A DNA stretch of 64,000 nt from Thermoplasmatota archaeon (lineage in GTDB: Archaea; Thermoplasmatota; Thermoplasmata; UBA10834): assembly GCA_018818785.1 (NCBI GenBank), contig JAHIRF010000004.1, positions 62,001 to 126,000 on the forward strand, given 5' to 3'. Every line of letters begins with the position of its first letter. Within the stretch, counting starts at the first letter, position 1. Below the pieces are notes generated by a model. That model was given only the letters and a program-made list of their open reading frames with translations, was not told the origin of the DNA and did not search any database. The translations under genes were made by a program, and so were the position numbers. This document shows, piece by piece, positions 8,279 to 17,359 of this stretch.

Positions 8279-9196
8279 TCACGCCCCCCTGAGCTTCCTC
8301 AGCAACGAATGGGCGGACACATGGTGCGTGTCGAAGCCCAGCGAGATCGGGTCTATGCCCATCGAGAGTGCCTGGAGCTGTGATACATGCATGACTGGGA
8401 TGCCATCCTTCGAGAAGGTCTTCTGCGCGTTGTCGAACTGAAGGAGGCAGAACGGACATCCGGTGACGATGCAGTCCGCACCGACCGCTGAGATGTTCTT
8501 GCACTTGTCCTCCGTGAGCGAGTTGGCGAGATCGACCACATGGGACCTCACACCCCCTCCAGCGCCACAGCAGTCCAGCTTGTCCTCGTAATCCACCGGT
8601 GTCGCGCCGCACGCCTCGACGATCTGGTCTATGAGTACTGGATTGTTTGGATCATCTATCGTTTGATTCTCTGTCGGCCTCAGATAATGACATCCATAAT
8701 GCACGGCCACGGTGATGTTCTTCAGAGGTCTCTTGACCTTGCTGGCAATGGTTTCCAAACCCATGTCCCTGGCCATCACATCGATGTAATGGCGTACTTT
8801 GACTGGCTCGAAGACCTTCCTCCTGCCTTCAGTCTTCCTGGGGACGCCAGTGTACTTCTTGCCTATCTGGGCGAGCACCCTGTTCACTCTGCCCATGGCC
8901 TTCGGGTCCTGTAGATATTCTGTGGCCTTCAGGAGGGATGTGAGGCAGCCGTTGCACACGGTCATGATGTCCCTTCGTTCTTCCTGGGCGAGCACGAGAT
9001 TCCTCGCGGCCAGCAGGAGCCATGTGTTCTTATCGGTGGAGTAGAAGATTCCAGGGACCGGGCAACAGGAGAACTCCGGCATGTCCATGACGTCGAGGTC
9101 AAAGCCCTCTTTCCCACAGACCCATCTGACTGCATATTCTATTCCTGGGTATCTGTTCGGTATCACGCAACCGAAGAAGTATGCATAAGAGGTCAT
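8279..9196 (-). CDS. hdrB: heterodisulfide reductase subunit B
   Basis: HdrB carries the noncubane 4Fe-4S clusters at which heterodisulfide (or a related disulfide) is reduced. The 305-residue protein has both CCG-type motifs: FSCCPVPG near residue 45 with partner cysteines in TVCNGC, and LDCCGAGGG near residue 210 with GCPFC. A YGCHYLRP segment also fits the family. Length is normal. The ATG overlaps the hdrC stop (ATGA) and has GGAGGT upstream. It is translated with hdrC and mvhD. Whether the substrate is CoM-S-S-CoB cannot be told, since no mcr genes are present. Confidence 0.93.
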   Translation of the reverse strand: MTSYAYFFGCVIPNRYPGIEYAVRWVCGKEGFDLDVMDMPEFSCCPVPGIFYSTDKNTWLLLAARNLVLAQEERRDIMTVCNGCLTSLLKATEYLQDPKAMGRVNRVLAQIGKKYTGVPRKTEGRRKVFEPVKVRHYIDVMARDMGLETIASKVKRPLKNITVAVHYGCHYLRPTENQTIDDPNNPVLIDQIVEACGATPVDYEDKLDCCGAGGGVRSHVVDLANSLTEDKCKNISAVGADCIVTGCPFCLLQFDNAQKTFSKDGIPVMHVSQLQALSMGIDPISLGFDTHHVSAHSLLRKLRGA

Positions 9197-9771
9197 ATCT
9201 TGACCTCCTCTTCGATTCCTATGAGCTTGTCGTACTTCGATGCATGTATCAGGACGCCAATCTCCCGCAGTACCTTCTTGTAACTAGGCTCGCTCGAATG
9301 CACCTGCTCCAGACCAAGCTCGTTCCGGATCTTGTTGATCTCCTCGTCCGGTTTGACACTCTGCCCGTACCTCACGAGGTTGGTTGCGGCCACCTTGATG
9401 AACGGAGGTATTACCCCTTCCCTGACGGCTATATGCCTCAGGGCTATCATCACCTCGGCCGGATTGATGTCGGCCGGGCAGTGCTCGTAGCATCTGTAAC
9501 AGGTCGCGCAAACCCATCTGGTGCCGAGGGTGTAGCTCTTGAGTCCGAACTGGCAGTACTTGATGATGCTCCTCGTCTTGTAATCTATCTTGAGGCTTAT
9601 CGGGCATACACCAGTGCAGTTCCCGCACTGGAGGCAGGTCATGACGTCCTTGCCGCCGTACTTCGTGATCTCCTTCGCGAAATCTCGATCCAGCTGGCTC
9701 TCGTCGATGACCTTCTCCTCGACGAGTTTCTCCTTGAGTCCACTAATGAAGGTCTTCTCGACTTCTCCCAT
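9193..9771 (-). CDS. hdrC: heterodisulfide reductase subunit C
   Basis: HdrC is a ferredoxin-type subunit linking HdrA to HdrB. The protein has two 4Fe-4S motifs, CLQCGNCTGVCP (near residue 47) and CATCYRCYEHCP (near residue 90), in a mainly helical background with the usual size of about 190 residues. I chose the ATG at 9771, placed six bases after a GGAGGTG site, over the GTG at 9777 that overlaps the hdrA stop. It overlaps hdrB by four bases, and its position between hdrA and hdrB is the classical arrangement. Confidence 0.93.
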   Translation of the reverse strand: MGEVEKTFISGLKEKLVEEKVIDESQLDRDFAKEITKYGGKDVMTCLQCGNCTGVCPISLKIDYKTRSIIKYCQFGLKSYTLGTRWVCATCYRCYEHCPADINPAEVMIALRHIAVREGVIPPFIKVAATNLVRYGQSVKPDEEINKIRNELGLEQVHSSEPSYKKVLREIGVLIHASKYDKLIGIEEEVKI

Positions 9772-9773
9772 AA

Positions 9774-11867
9774 TCACACCTCCGTCTCAGCGTTCTTCTT
9801 CTGAGGTGGTTTCTGCGCCCCACATATTGGCGTCAATGCCGCCACGATCTCGGAATTGATCTGTTCATCAGTGAATTGCTTCGCAGTCAAGGCTTTCTGG
9901 GGACATGATGCGGCGCAAGTACCACATCCATGGCACAGGGCTTCTATGATGCGTGCCTTCGTGCCGCCCTTCTCTGATTCGTAGAGTTCGGGAGCGCCAT
10001 ATGGGCAGAGTTCTGCACAAAGGCCACAGCCGACGCATAGGTCTTCGTCTATCGCTACCGTCAGCGGTTCTATCCTCACCTTTCCAGTCAGCATGAGCGC
10101 TGCGGCGGACGAGGCCGCGGCTTTGGCCTGGGCGACGGAGTCCGGGATATCCTTCGGAGCCTGCGCGCAACCTGCGACGAAGACACCATCGGCAGCCGTG
10201 TCGACCGGTCTCAGCTTCGGATGCGCTTCCATGAAGAACCCATCGGGACTCGTGGTGATGCTCAGTATCTTCCCTATGCGCTTGCTGCCCTCGGATGGTA
10301 CAAGACCTGTTGATAGAACCACTAGATCGAACTCTCTCTCTGTGATCTTGTTGAGCAGAGTCTCTTCTGCCCTGATGGTTATGCTCTTCGTCGCTGAGTC
10401 CTCACTCAACTTGGCTGGCCTGCCCCTGAAGAATTCGACTCCGTATTCTTCTCTCACGCGGTGATAGAGCTCTTCGAACCCCTTCCCGAAAGCTCGTATG
10501 TCATTGTAATACACCGCGATCTCGGTATCCGGTTCATGCTCCTTGATTATCTGCGCATTCTTTATCGCGTACATGCAGCAGACCCTTGAACAGTAGTTAT
10601 TGCCGATCTTCTTGTTCCTGGAGCCGACACATTGGATGAACGCCACACGTTTCGGTGTGGCCTTGTCCGAAGGCCTGATCAGATGCCCACCGGTCGGACC
10701 GGATGCGTTCAACAGCCGCTCGAGTTCGAGGGCCGATATCACATTCTCATATTCCCAGTACTTGTAGACGCCCTTCCTCATCGGCACATAGGTCTCGGAA
10801 CCAGTCGCGACGATTATCGTCCCGACCTTGAAGTCGAGCACCTCATCCTCCATCTTGTGGTCGATCGCCTTGTTGGTGCACGCCTTCACGCAGAGCTGGC
10901 ACTTGCCCTTCTTGAAATGCAGACAGTTCTCCTTGTCTACGGTGTATTTCAGCGGGACTGCCTGCGGGAACGGAACGTATATCGCCTTCCTCTTCGCGAA
11001 ACCCATATCGAACTCGTTGTCCACCTTGACTGGGCAGACATCAGTACATACGCCACATCCCACACACTTGTCTTCGTGAACGAAGCGCGCCTTCCGCCTT
11101 ACCTTCACATCATAATTGCCGATGTATCCCTTGACTTCCTCGACCTCTGAGTATGACAGCAGCTCGATGTTTGGATTTCGTGACAGCTCGACCATCTTTG
11201 GTGCGAGTATGCATATCGCACAGTCCCCTGTCGGGAATGTCTTATCAAGCTGTGCCATCACACCGCCGATGCTGGGTTTGCTCTCGACCAAGTACACTTT
11301 GAATCCCATGTTTGCCAGATCGAGTGCGGACTGTATGCCAGTAACCCCGCCGCCAACCACCAGCGCAGCCCTCTCGACAGGGACCTCCCTCGCCTCCAGC
11401 GGTTCAAGCCTGGCCGCCTTGGAGACCCCCATCCTCACGAGGTCGATCGCCTTCTGGGTCGCGTTTTCCTTCTCATGTGCATGGACCCACGAGCACTGCT
11501 CGCGTATGTTGACCATGTGTAACACGTATGGATTCAGCCCTGCTCTCTGTATGCATGCCCTGAATGTCGGTTCATGCAGTCTAGGAGAACACGAGGCGAT
11601 GACGACCCTGTTGACATCCCCCTCCTTGATCGCCTTCAGGATCTCTTCCTGACCCAGATCTGAGCAGGTGTACTTGTTGTCGCGGGCGACCACCACGCCC
11701 GGCAGCTTTTCAGCTGCATCTCGCACTTTGACGCAATCTACCACGCCCGCGATATTGCTACCGCAGTGGCATACGAAAACTCCTATACGTGGTTCGGTCG
11801 CGTCGCGTGTCCCTTGTGACGGCGTTCTTTCAACAGAGTCCTTTTCCAGAGGTTCGGGCGAGCCCAT
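9774..11867 (-). CDS. hdrA: heterodisulfide reductase subunit A
   Basis: This 697-residue protein has the complete canonical HdrA order: N-domain with VCHCG, YTCSD, ASCSPRLHEP and QCSWVH (residues ~30-140); FAD domain beginning VVGGGVTGIQSAL (~170) with TFPTGDCAICILAPK; inserted ferredoxin (CVGCGVCTDVCP, CQLCVKAC); CVGSRN and CCMYA region; and a C-terminal ferredoxin (CVGCGLCAELCP, CHGCGTCAASCP). HdrA is the bifurcating flavin subunit of HdrABC complexes. The ATG has a strong GGAGGGGGG site 4 bases upstream and a promoter about 130 bases upstream, so this is the first gene of the operon hdrA-hdrC-hdrB-mvhD-tandem hdrA-fusion-cysteine protein. Confidence 0.95.
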   Translation of the reverse strand: MGSPEPLEKDSVERTPSQGTRDATEPRIGVFVCHCGSNIAGVVDCVKVRDAAEKLPGVVVARDNKYTCSDLGQEEILKAIKEGDVNRVVIASCSPRLHEPTFRACIQRAGLNPYVLHMVNIREQCSWVHAHEKENATQKAIDLVRMGVSKAARLEPLEAREVPVERAALVVGGGVTGIQSALDLANMGFKVYLVESKPSIGGVMAQLDKTFPTGDCAICILAPKMVELSRNPNIELLSYSEVEEVKGYIGNYDVKVRRKARFVHEDKCVGCGVCTDVCPVKVDNEFDMGFAKRKAIYVPFPQAVPLKYTVDKENCLHFKKGKCQLCVKACTNKAIDHKMEDEVLDFKVGTIIVATGSETYVPMRKGVYKYWEYENVISALELERLLNASGPTGGHLIRPSDKATPKRVAFIQCVGSRNKKIGNNYCSRVCCMYAIKNAQIIKEHEPDTEIAVYYNDIRAFGKGFEELYHRVREEYGVEFFRGRPAKLSEDSATKSITIRAEETLLNKITEREFDLVVLSTGLVPSEGSKRIGKILSITTSPDGFFMEAHPKLRPVDTAADGVFVAGCAQAPKDIPDSVAQAKAAASSAAALMLTGKVRIEPLTVAIDEDLCVGCGLCAELCPYGAPELYESEKGGTKARIIEALCHGCGTCAASCPQKALTAKQFTDEQINSEIVAALTPICGAQKPPQKKNAETEV

Positions 11868-11996
11868 CGTCCCCCCTCCTCGACCTGAGCGTGTCGAAGT
11901 TATCCGGCCGAATGACCCCGCGAATGCGCCATTTCCTACAGACTGGCGCTTCCACTCGGCCCAAGTGTCTGACGGATTTGGATAACTGACAAGTGG

Positions 11997-12011
11997 TTAA
12001 TATAGATTTCG
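11997..12011 (-). promoter_or_regulatory. BRE/TATA promoter of the hdr operon
   Basis: On the minus strand the bases read CGAAATCTATATTAA, a good match to an archaeal BRE (CGAAA) followed by a TATA box. Transcription would start near 11972, giving a 5' leader of roughly 105 bases before hdrA. The leader length is unusual for genes in this window, many of which look nearly leaderless. Confidence 0.6.
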
Positions 12012-12336
12012 ACGGACCCATTTCGAAAAACGCAGGTGTCGAGACGACAATCGTCAAAGTGATTCCTCGGGATTGCAGTTTCTATTTCATAAATCGGGTG
12101 GCAAATTCGAAAATCGTTTAATTGATGGTTCTCGATACTATAGGTGGCTACGAACCAGCAGATTCCTGTCCGAACCGAATGCCCGTGAAGTCGAGATCAC
12201 GACGAACATACCGTCACGAGGAAGTCTCGTCTCGAGGTCCGTCGCACCCCCTCATCGTCTTGGTCCTATTTGCGGTGAGTCCTCATCATTTCGGTGCTCG
12301 AGAACACGATCATGAACGAGGTGACCCAGCGCATAT
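12012..12336. other. intergenic region between hypD and hdr promoter
   Basis: About 325 bases lie between the hypD stop and the hdr promoter. I see an AT-rich stretch (12084-12125) but no convincing gene, RNA or repeat. The open frame on the plus strand here lacks a ribosome-binding site and has protein composition typical of chance translation. Confidence 0.5.
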
Positions 12337-13425
12337 TCACCTAACCGCTTGCTTCTTTCTGTATCTATATGATATGTGGCAACTACCCTCTCTTGAGACC
12401 ATGCATGGGCCGAGAGGGTTCGCAGGTGTGCATCCGGTTGAGAACAATGGGCATTCCTCGCTGGTCAGGATGCCTCTCAACATCTCCCCACATCTGCATC
12501 CCTCGACCTCGGAGAACTCCTTCTCATGCACAGAGGCGAGGAGGTCAGAATATCTGCTTCTCGCGTCGTGAGTTTCAAATCTCTTCCTGATGGAGAGCCC
12601 GCTTCCATTGATCACAGGGAAACCTCTCCATAACACGTCGGATGGTTCGAACACATCCTCAAGCACCTTCATGGCGGTCAAGTTGCCCTCCCTGTGGACG
12701 ACTCTGGAGTATTCGTTCTCCACCTCGGCTCTTCCATCCCTCACTTGATTCGCCAGCATGTACACTCCCATCATCAGGTCGAGAGGTTCGAACCCCGCCA
12801 CGACCTGCGGCATCTTGTACTTCTCAGAGAGGAACTCGTACGGTCTGGTCCCAATCATGGTGCTGACATGGCCAGGCTGTATCATCCCATGGAGACGGAT
12901 CTCGCCCATCTCTGCTATGGCTGCCAGTGCTGGAGGTACCGTTCTATGGCAGCTGAGGACACTGAAGTTGGTGGGCGGGTCGCTCCGGATCGCAGCCGCT
13001 ATAGTGGGAGAGGTCGTCTCGAAGCCTATACCCATGAATACGACCTCCTTCTGATTGTTCTTGGCGAGGGCCACGGCATCATCGACCCCGAAGACGATTC
13101 TGACATCCGCTCCATCCGCCTTCGCGTCGTTCAGGGAACCTTTCTCGCCTGGGACCTTCATCATATCTCCGAAAACAGCCACGGTCACACCTGCACGCGC
13201 GATGGCCAAGATCTCCTCGATCTCTCCTGGTGGTGTGACACATACCGGGCATCCAGGTCCCTGCCGTATGTCTATCCCGATTCTTCTGAACTCGCTGTCC
13301 AAGCCGAACCTGACGAGGGTATCCTGATGGGTCCCGCAGACATGCATCAATGTGAGGTCGAGGCTCATGCGTTCGAGTTTATCGATTATCTTCCTCGACA
13401 TCTCCCTGTCTCTCAATCTAAACAT
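12337..13425 (-). CDS. hypD: hydrogenase maturation protein HypD
   Basis: HypD carries a 4Fe-4S cluster and works with HypC in building the Fe(CN)2CO centre of [NiFe] hydrogenases. Visible motifs are CGTHQDT near residue 35, GPGCPVCVTP near 60, GFETTSP, and the C-terminal cysteine set CRCGEMLRG and CPLFSTGCTPANPLGPC. The ATG at 13425 (MFRLRDREM...) gives 362 residues, the normal family size, and overlaps the hypA end by 8 bases; a longer open frame upstream is spurious because it lies inside hypA. It is the last gene of the hyp operon. Confidence 0.94.
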   Translation of the reverse strand: MFRLRDREMSRKIIDKLERMSLDLTLMHVCGTHQDTLVRFGLDSEFRRIGIDIRQGPGCPVCVTPPGEIEEILAIARAGVTVAVFGDMMKVPGEKGSLNDAKADGADVRIVFGVDDAVALAKNNQKEVVFMGIGFETTSPTIAAAIRSDPPTNFSVLSCHRTVPPALAAIAEMGEIRLHGMIQPGHVSTMIGTRPYEFLSEKYKMPQVVAGFEPLDLMMGVYMLANQVRDGRAEVENEYSRVVHREGNLTAMKVLEDVFEPSDVLWRGFPVINGSGLSIRKRFETHDARSRYSDLLASVHEKEFSEVEGCRCGEMLRGILTSEECPLFSTGCTPANPLGPCMVSREGSCHISYRYRKKQAVR

Positions 13426-13792
13426 CCGGGACCACCAACCGCAAGTTCTTGATAGTGCACTCTCGGCCACTGATGATCCTGGCAGGCCCTCTGCACTTGG
13501 GACACTCCAGAATCGGCACGATCCTGTGCGGGGAATCCTCGGACGGTGACATCTCTCCCTTGAATCCGCAATCGCACTCGATCGTGCCCTTGACATGGTT
13601 TATTGTCAGAGTGGAACCCTGAAGAATTGTGTCCTTCGAGAGGATCTCGTAGGAGAACTTCAATTGCTCCTCGCCGAGCATCGTGAAATCGCCGAGATCC
13701 AGGAACACCTCCTCCACCTTGACGGCACTCCATTTCTTGGACTCTTCCAGAAGTCCTTCAATGATCTGACTCATCACTGAGAATTCGTGCAT
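13418..13792 (-). CDS. hypA: hydrogenase nickel incorporation protein HypA
   Basis: HypA delivers nickel to the hydrogenase large subunit. The 124-residue protein begins MHEFSVM, giving the conserved His2 nickel ligand, and has a zinc site formed by two cysteine pairs (ECDCG near residue 73 and CPKC near 97). Length is normal. It lies 3 bases after hypC and overlaps hypD by 8 bases. Confidence 0.93.
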   Translation of the reverse strand: MHEFSVMSQIIEGLLEESKKWSAVKVEEVFLDLGDFTMLGEEQLKFSYEILSKDTILQGSTLTINHVKGTIECDCGFKGEMSPSEDSPHRIVPILECPKCRGPARIISGRECTIKNLRLVVPDV

Positions 13793-13795
13793 GGT

Positions 13796-14023
13796 CTATG
13801 CCCCAGCATTCTCCTGCTCTAGCATCTCGCGGAAGAGTTCGAGGGTCTTCTCTGCCTCTTCTTTATCGAGGAGTTGGATGGCATAACCCGCATGGACGAT
13901 GACATAGTCTCCTATCTTTGCATCGACAAGACTGATGTTGGCGGTCCTGGAGACTCCTCCGAAATCGACGGTGGCCATCATCCCGTCGATCGACTTGACC
14001 TCGGCTGGAACTGCTAAGCACAT
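13796..14023 (-). CDS. hypC: hydrogenase assembly chaperone HypC
   Basis: HypC binds the iron precursor together with HypD and chaperones the hydrogenase large subunit. The 75-residue protein starts MCLAVPAEV, with the essential Cys2, which fixes the ATG at 14023 even though the frame stays open further upstream into hypF. The conserved hydrophobic core (GDYVIVHAGYAIQ) and helical tail ending in Glu-rich residues fit the family. It follows hypF by 35 bases. Confidence 0.93.
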   Translation of the reverse strand: MCLAVPAEVKSIDGMMATVDFGGVSRTANISLVDAKIGDYVIVHAGYAIQLLDKEEAEKTLELFREMLEQENAGA

Positions 14024-14058
14024 CTGGCGGTCAGTATGCGGGGTCCGTTCATAAAGTT

Positions 14059-16269
14059 TTAGCCAAGTCTGGCTCCGACGATCGCGTTCTGCCCGGTCGA
14101 TATGCCCCCGTCTCCGTTGCAGATGCGTCTGTGACCAACGAATGTCAATCCTTTCGCCGTCGCGGTCTCCCTGACCCATGCGGTGATCGGGCCATTGTAC
14201 GAGACTCCTCCAGTGAGGCCGAGCTGTTTCAACCCCTTCTTCTCGGCTATCTCACACGCCCTCTCCGTCAGACCGACCACCAGGGTCTTTACGAATGAAG
14301 ATGCCGCATCTGCTCTCTCCTGATCTGATGCGATCTTCATGTCCAGGAGCGTATCGAACATTGGGACGGTCTTGGCGATTTCCAGCTTTCCTGATCTCTC
14401 GAACCCTAGGTCGAACTCGAATCGCGGTTCGCCGACCTCGAGCCATCTCTCGAGTTTTATCGCGGGTTCTCCTTCGTAGGTCCTTCTGCAGCTTATGTCG
14501 AGTATGCACGACACCGCATCCAGCACCCGTCCCATGCTGGACGCCTTCACGCTCTTAGCCATCATCTTCGAGAATAGATCGCTGGTCTTGCTGTCTACCA
14601 TGGTCGTCTCCCTCTCCCGCATGAGCTGTATGGCGGATACGACCCTCTTCGGATCGACGACCGCCTTGTCTCCTCCTAGAAGCGGTATGCCTTCCATCGT
14701 CCCGATCCTTTCATATCCTGAGTAATCCGCGAGGAGCGTCTCGCCTCCCCACGAAGTGCCATCATCGCCAAAGCCAGTCCCATCCCATGTCAGGCACACG
14801 AGTGGTCCATCGATCTTCCTATCTATCATCAACGACGCAGCGTGGGCGTGATAGTGCTGTGTCTCGACCATCTCACAATCGAACTCGTCCGCCAACCTCT
14901 TCGCCACGATCCTGGTCGAATATCTCGGATGTCTGTCTAGCCCTATCGCGTCGATCTCTTTCACTCCGAGAAGTTTCGCGAGGTGGTGTATTGCATCATC
15001 CAGGTATTGCAGGGTCGGATGCTGTTGCGATTCCCCCACATACTGCGTGAGGAACATCTCACCGTCCCTAGTGACAGACCCGGTGACGTCCCATTGGGCG
15101 CCGACACCTATCACTGCGTGCGTGTGGTTCGCTTCAACTGGTACAGGGACGAACCCTCTTGATTTTCTCAGGAAGTTCATCCCGTCCGAGTTGACCTTGA
15201 CCACACTGTCGTCGCATCGATGAATAATCCTCCTGTCGTGCATCAGATAAACGTCGAGCCCAAGGTCGAACGCCTTTTCGTTGTCGATGGCCATCGGTTC
15301 ACCTGGTGGGTTCGCGGAGGTCATGATCACGCCATCTTGCTTGAGATGTCTGAATAGAAGCAGGTGAGCTGCTGAATATGGAAGCATGACTCCAAGATTG
15401 TTCAGACCGGGTGACACTCCTTCGAGTTCTTCGAGATGCCTCTCAACCTTTTTCATCAGAACGATCGGTCTCTGAGGTGATGTCAGGAGTTCCCTTTCGT
15501 CATCATCCATCGACACGTATTTCATGGTCGTTTCTAGGTCACGCATCATGACCGCGTAGGGTTTCTCCCCCCGTCTGTAGATGCTACGAAGTCTCGACGC
15601 GTTCTCGAAGGAACAGACAATGTGCATCCCGCCCCAGCCTTTGAGAATGCCGACGGAATCCTCGTATATCCTCTTTGCGAATTCAGCGAAGGGATCACCG
15701 CCTATTTCCTTCCCTTCTCTTTCGAACAGGCGATATTTCGGACCACATTCTGGGCATGAGATCGTCTGTGCATGGAACCGTCTATCTTCCGGAGATGCAT
15801 ATTCATTGTTGCATGAGGGACACATCGGAAAATCCGACATGCTCGTTCTAGCCCGGTCGAACGGCAAATCCGCGATGACCGTGAACCTCGCTCCGCATTC
15901 GGTGCAGTTCGTGAATGGGAACATGTGCCTCTTGTTTCCTCTTGCTGAAAAATCATCCATACACTGCCCGCAAATAGCAGTGTCCGTTGGTATCAGAGAG
16001 ACTCTGACACCATCTGTGCTCTGGGATATCGCGAACTCTCCAAGCTCCTCGTCGGATTCGGATATGTCTGCTCGGTCTATCCTGGCAAGGGATGGCAGAG
16101 CCTCTTTGAGTCTCTTCAGGAACTCATCCGCGTTCCTATCTACATGAATGACGACATTGGAACCATTGTTCAGGACGTAGCCGCGCAGCCCCATCGCTTT
16201 CGCGACCCTGTACACCGTCGGTCTGAAACCGACGCCCTGGACTATGCCATAGACCGTTATCTTCATCAA
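14059..16269 (-). CDS. hypF: carbamoyltransferase HypF
   Basis: HypF uses carbamoyl phosphate and ATP to make the thiocarboxamide that becomes the cyanide ligands of the hydrogenase iron. Domains in order are an N-terminal acylphosphatase domain (VQGVGFRPTVYR, residues 10-21), two zinc-finger-like motifs (CGQCMDDF...CTECG and CPSCNNEY...CPECG, ~100-180), a YrdC-like domain (~190-370), and a Kae1-like carbamoyl-transfer domain (HYHAHAAS, TWDGTGFGDDGTSWGGE, ~400-736). The 736-residue length is normal. It follows hypB by 7 bases. Confidence 0.95.
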   Translation of the reverse strand: MMKITVYGIVQGVGFRPTVYRVAKAMGLRGYVLNNGSNVVIHVDRNADEFLKRLKEALPSLARIDRADISESDEELGEFAISQSTDGVRVSLIPTDTAICGQCMDDFSARGNKRHMFPFTNCTECGARFTVIADLPFDRARTSMSDFPMCPSCNNEYASPEDRRFHAQTISCPECGPKYRLFEREGKEIGGDPFAEFAKRIYEDSVGILKGWGGMHIVCSFENASRLRSIYRRGEKPYAVMMRDLETTMKYVSMDDDERELLTSPQRPIVLMKKVERHLEELEGVSPGLNNLGVMLPYSAAHLLLFRHLKQDGVIMTSANPPGEPMAIDNEKAFDLGLDVYLMHDRRIIHRCDDSVVKVNSDGMNFLRKSRGFVPVPVEANHTHAVIGVGAQWDVTGSVTRDGEMFLTQYVGESQQHPTLQYLDDAIHHLAKLLGVKEIDAIGLDRHPRYSTRIVAKRLADEFDCEMVETQHYHAHAASLMIDRKIDGPLVCLTWDGTGFGDDGTSWGGETLLADYSGYERIGTMEGIPLLGGDKAVVDPKRVVSAIQLMRERETTMVDSKTSDLFSKMMAKSVKASSMGRVLDAVSCILDISCRRTYEGEPAIKLERWLEVGEPRFEFDLGFERSGKLEIAKTVPMFDTLLDMKIASDQERADAASSFVKTLVVGLTERACEIAEKKGLKQLGLTGGVSYNGPITAWVRETATAKGLTFVGHRRICNGDGGISTGQNAIVGARLG

Positions 16270-16276
16270 GTATCCT

Positions 16277-16927
16277 CTAGAGTCCCAACGCGGAGATCAG
16301 GTCATCCAACCCGTTCCCGTGCCTTGCGTCCATCTTGACGATCTTCGCGCCTGGGTTTATTCTTCGGGCATCCCTCTCGAGTATCCTCGGATCGACCTGC
16401 ATGGCTTCGGCCAGGTCGATCTTATTTATCACTATGACATCCGAGAACGCGAATATCGCAGGATGCTTCCTGACCATGTCGTCACCTTCTGTGACGCTGA
16501 TCACGACCACTCGAACATGAGACCCGAGCGGGAAATCCACCGGGCATACGAGGTTCCCGACGTTCTCGATGAACAGATAGTCTATCTTATCTAGCGGCAG
16601 ATCCTCTAATGCGTGGTCGACCAGATGGGCATCCAAGTGACACTCCTTTCCGGTGCTTATGTTGGCTGCTGGTATGCCATGGGCCACTAGCCTCTGATAA
16701 TCGTCATCGCCGGAGACATCTCCCGCGATCGCGGCGCTCTCCTTGCCCTTGGACTTCAGATGGTCGACCAACTTCTCGATGATCAGGGTCTTCCCAGAAC
16801 CTATCGCACCGAGGAAGTCGAACGCCCTTATGTCATGCTCTTCCAGAAGGGCGCGGTTCTCGTCCGCCAACCGGCGATTCTCCGCGAGAATATCTTTCTC
16901 CATGTCCACGGTGACGACTTTGTGCAT
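16277..16927 (-). CDS. hypB: hydrogenase nickel insertion GTPase HypB
   Basis: HypB is a GTPase that with HypA loads nickel. The 216-residue protein has a P-loop (GAIGSGKT near residue 41), the metal-site segment GKECHLDAH, a switch/DxxG region (FIENVGNLVCP) and the guanine-specificity motif NKID. It has no His-rich tail and no N-terminal CxxCGC motif, so it is the short archaeal form. It is first in the operon hypB-F-C-A-D. An AT-rich TATA-like stretch lies about 25-35 bases upstream of the ATG. HypE is absent from the window. Confidence 0.94.
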   Translation of the reverse strand: MHKVVTVDMEKDILAENRRLADENRALLEEHDIRAFDFLGAIGSGKTLIIEKLVDHLKSKGKESAAIAGDVSGDDDYQRLVAHGIPAANISTGKECHLDAHLVDHALEDLPLDKIDYLFIENVGNLVCPVDFPLGSHVRVVVISVTEGDDMVRKHPAIFAFSDVIVINKIDLAEAMQVDPRILERDARRINPGAKIVKMDARHGNGLDDLISALGL

Positions 16928-17335
16928 GCTCGTGAATCCGAGCTTTCGCTTTAATATTTTGGCCCAGACAATGGCCGGATTCTAAGACCTCATTGCATAT
17001 TCTGGATTGAAACGGTCGATGATTGTAATCATAAAAAAGATGTGATTGGAGGGTAGCGCCTACTGCTTGCCCCTCCCTTCGGGGTCTACGGTTTCGGGCT
17101 CAGGTGCCGGCTCGTCACAACCACGTGAACATCATTGTTCATGGCATTTTTGATCGATCTTGTGATCTCCTCGGGCACTGGCGGGACTAGAGCTACCCGC
17201 CTCTTTTCGCATCCCTCGGATTTGCGAGCACCGCATTGTCAACCGCCGGCTTATTTATGGCTCGTCTATGCTCAAGATTGCTTCGGAACGGGTATTATTT
17301 AACTCTGATTATTTCCGCGAAGTCGGGTTCGTGCC
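16928..17335. other. intergenic region with possible decayed reading frame
   Basis: This 408-base gap contains, on the minus strand between about 17227 and 17086, a stretch whose translation reads RVALVPPVPEEITRSIK and ends in SRHLSPKP before a TAG stop. It has protein-like character but no start codon in frame, and an in-frame stop lies just upstream. It may be the remnant of a gene or chance. A TATA-like ATAAATAAG lies upstream at about 17251-17262 on the minus strand. A short GC hairpin (CCCCTCCC...GGGG) sits near 17070-17084. Confidence 0.3.
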
Positions 17336-17348
17336 GTGCATCACATTG

Positions 17349-17359
17349 TTATATATATT
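17349..17359 (+). promoter_or_regulatory. TATA box for the propeller protein gene
   Basis: The bases TTATATATATT form a strong TATA box. Transcription would begin near 17380, which rules out the in-frame start at 17336 and supports a start at 17384 or 17474 for the following gene. Confidence 0.6.

Noticed and set aside
12073-12315. 80-codon plus-strand open frame between hypD and hdrA
   Set aside because: No ribosome-binding site, chance-like composition, and it lies in the upstream region of the hdr promoter.
12337-13596. 419-residue extended HypD frame
   Set aside because: The extra N-terminal residues are encoded inside hypA in another frame; family length and the overlap pattern support the ATG at 13425.
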